From assembly GCA_003140705.1 (NCBI GenBank), contig PLKU01000083.1, positions 2,787-16,480 on the forward strand: 13,694 bases of DNA, written 5' to 3'. Both the position numbers and the translations under genes were made by a program. The notes beneath the pieces were generated by a model. That model was not told where the DNA came from and made no database searches. It saw only the letters and a list, made by a program, of their open reading frames with translations. The stretch is from Acidobacteriaceae bacterium. Its GTDB lineage: Bacteria; Acidobacteriota; Terriglobia; Terriglobales; Acidobacteriaceae. Below are positions 13,642 to 13,694 of this stretch, in pieces (positions within the stretch are counted from its first letter, which is position 1; each line of letters opens with the position of its first letter).

Positions 13642-13694
13642 GTGACTCCAGAGGTGGCGGACAAGCTGGAAGCATTCTTTAGCGGCTTTGCCAA
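13642..13694 (+). CDS. Start of a downstream gene, possibly trehalose-6-phosphate phosphatase (cut by window end)
   Basis: A GTG codon 14 nt after the synthase stop opens a frame to the window edge, reading MTPEVADKLEAFFSGFA. A GAGAGCGGG stretch about 10 nt upstream could serve as the ribosome site. Only 17 residues are visible, without any motif. The identity as otsB-type phosphatase is a guess from its place directly after the synthase; the leader length before a DYDGTL motif would fit. An alternative start is the GTG at 13654. Confidence 0.4.
   Translation, partial: MTPEVADKLEAFFSGFA

Noticed and set aside
1..13694. CRISPR array, tRNA/rRNA genes, insertion sequences, prophage or defence genes
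   Set aside because: No regularly spaced repeats, no tRNA-like cloverleaf, no transposase or integrase motif and no terminal inverted repeats with target duplication were seen on either strand.

Overview
The window looks like chromosomal DNA of a soil-type Acidobacteriota (class Terriglobia or a close relative). The best clues are the tail of an Oar-like TonB-dependent receptor, which is typical of that phylum, a small membrane protein of a type I associate with acidobacterial genomes, and the mix of peptide, phytate, xylan and trehalose genes. This placement is inference from protein character; there is no rRNA or other marker in the window.

Layout from left to right. (1) 1-2272, plus strand: the C-terminal half of an OPT-family oligopeptide transporter, translationally coupled (TGATG) to a cytoplasmic HEVVPGH metallopeptidase. 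Together they look like a peptide uptake and breakdown pair. (2) 2438-4606, minus strand: a two-gene operon of a putative zinc metallopeptidase (HEAGH ... EDFAE) followed by a D-Ala-D-Ala-ligase-like ATP-grasp protein that lacks the Ddl substrate loop. Its function is unknown, and it is one of the two most interesting loci here. (3) 4607-6109: about 400 bp without a convincing gene, a strong terminator, then two gene remnants head to head: the last ~130 residues of a TonB-dependent receptor (minus) and the C-terminal two-thirds of a GH10 xylanase (plus). Both lost their 5' ends at the same point near 5490. (4) 6287-8136, plus: a secreted histidine acid phosphatase (phytase-like) and a small conserved membrane protein. 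(5) 8146-11010, minus: an apparent mlaE-mlaF-gcdH operon, that is, a phospholipid-transport ABC permease and ATPase, then glutaryl-CoA dehydrogenase. No MCE substrate-binding gene is present, and the ATPase has Ser in place of the Walker B catalytic Glu. (6) 11312-13694, plus: a GT20 trehalose-6-phosphate synthase fused behind a receptor-like membrane module (TM, extracytoplasmic domain, TM, HAMP). It is followed by the first codons of a gene that by position could be the trehalose phosphatase.

The most unusual object is the sensor-HAMP-trehalose-phosphate-synthase fusion. Its architecture suggests that synthesis of a compatible solute is controlled directly by an extracytoplasmic signal, with no kinase or regulator in between. 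No tRNA, rRNA, CRISPR array, insertion sequence or prophage gene was seen.
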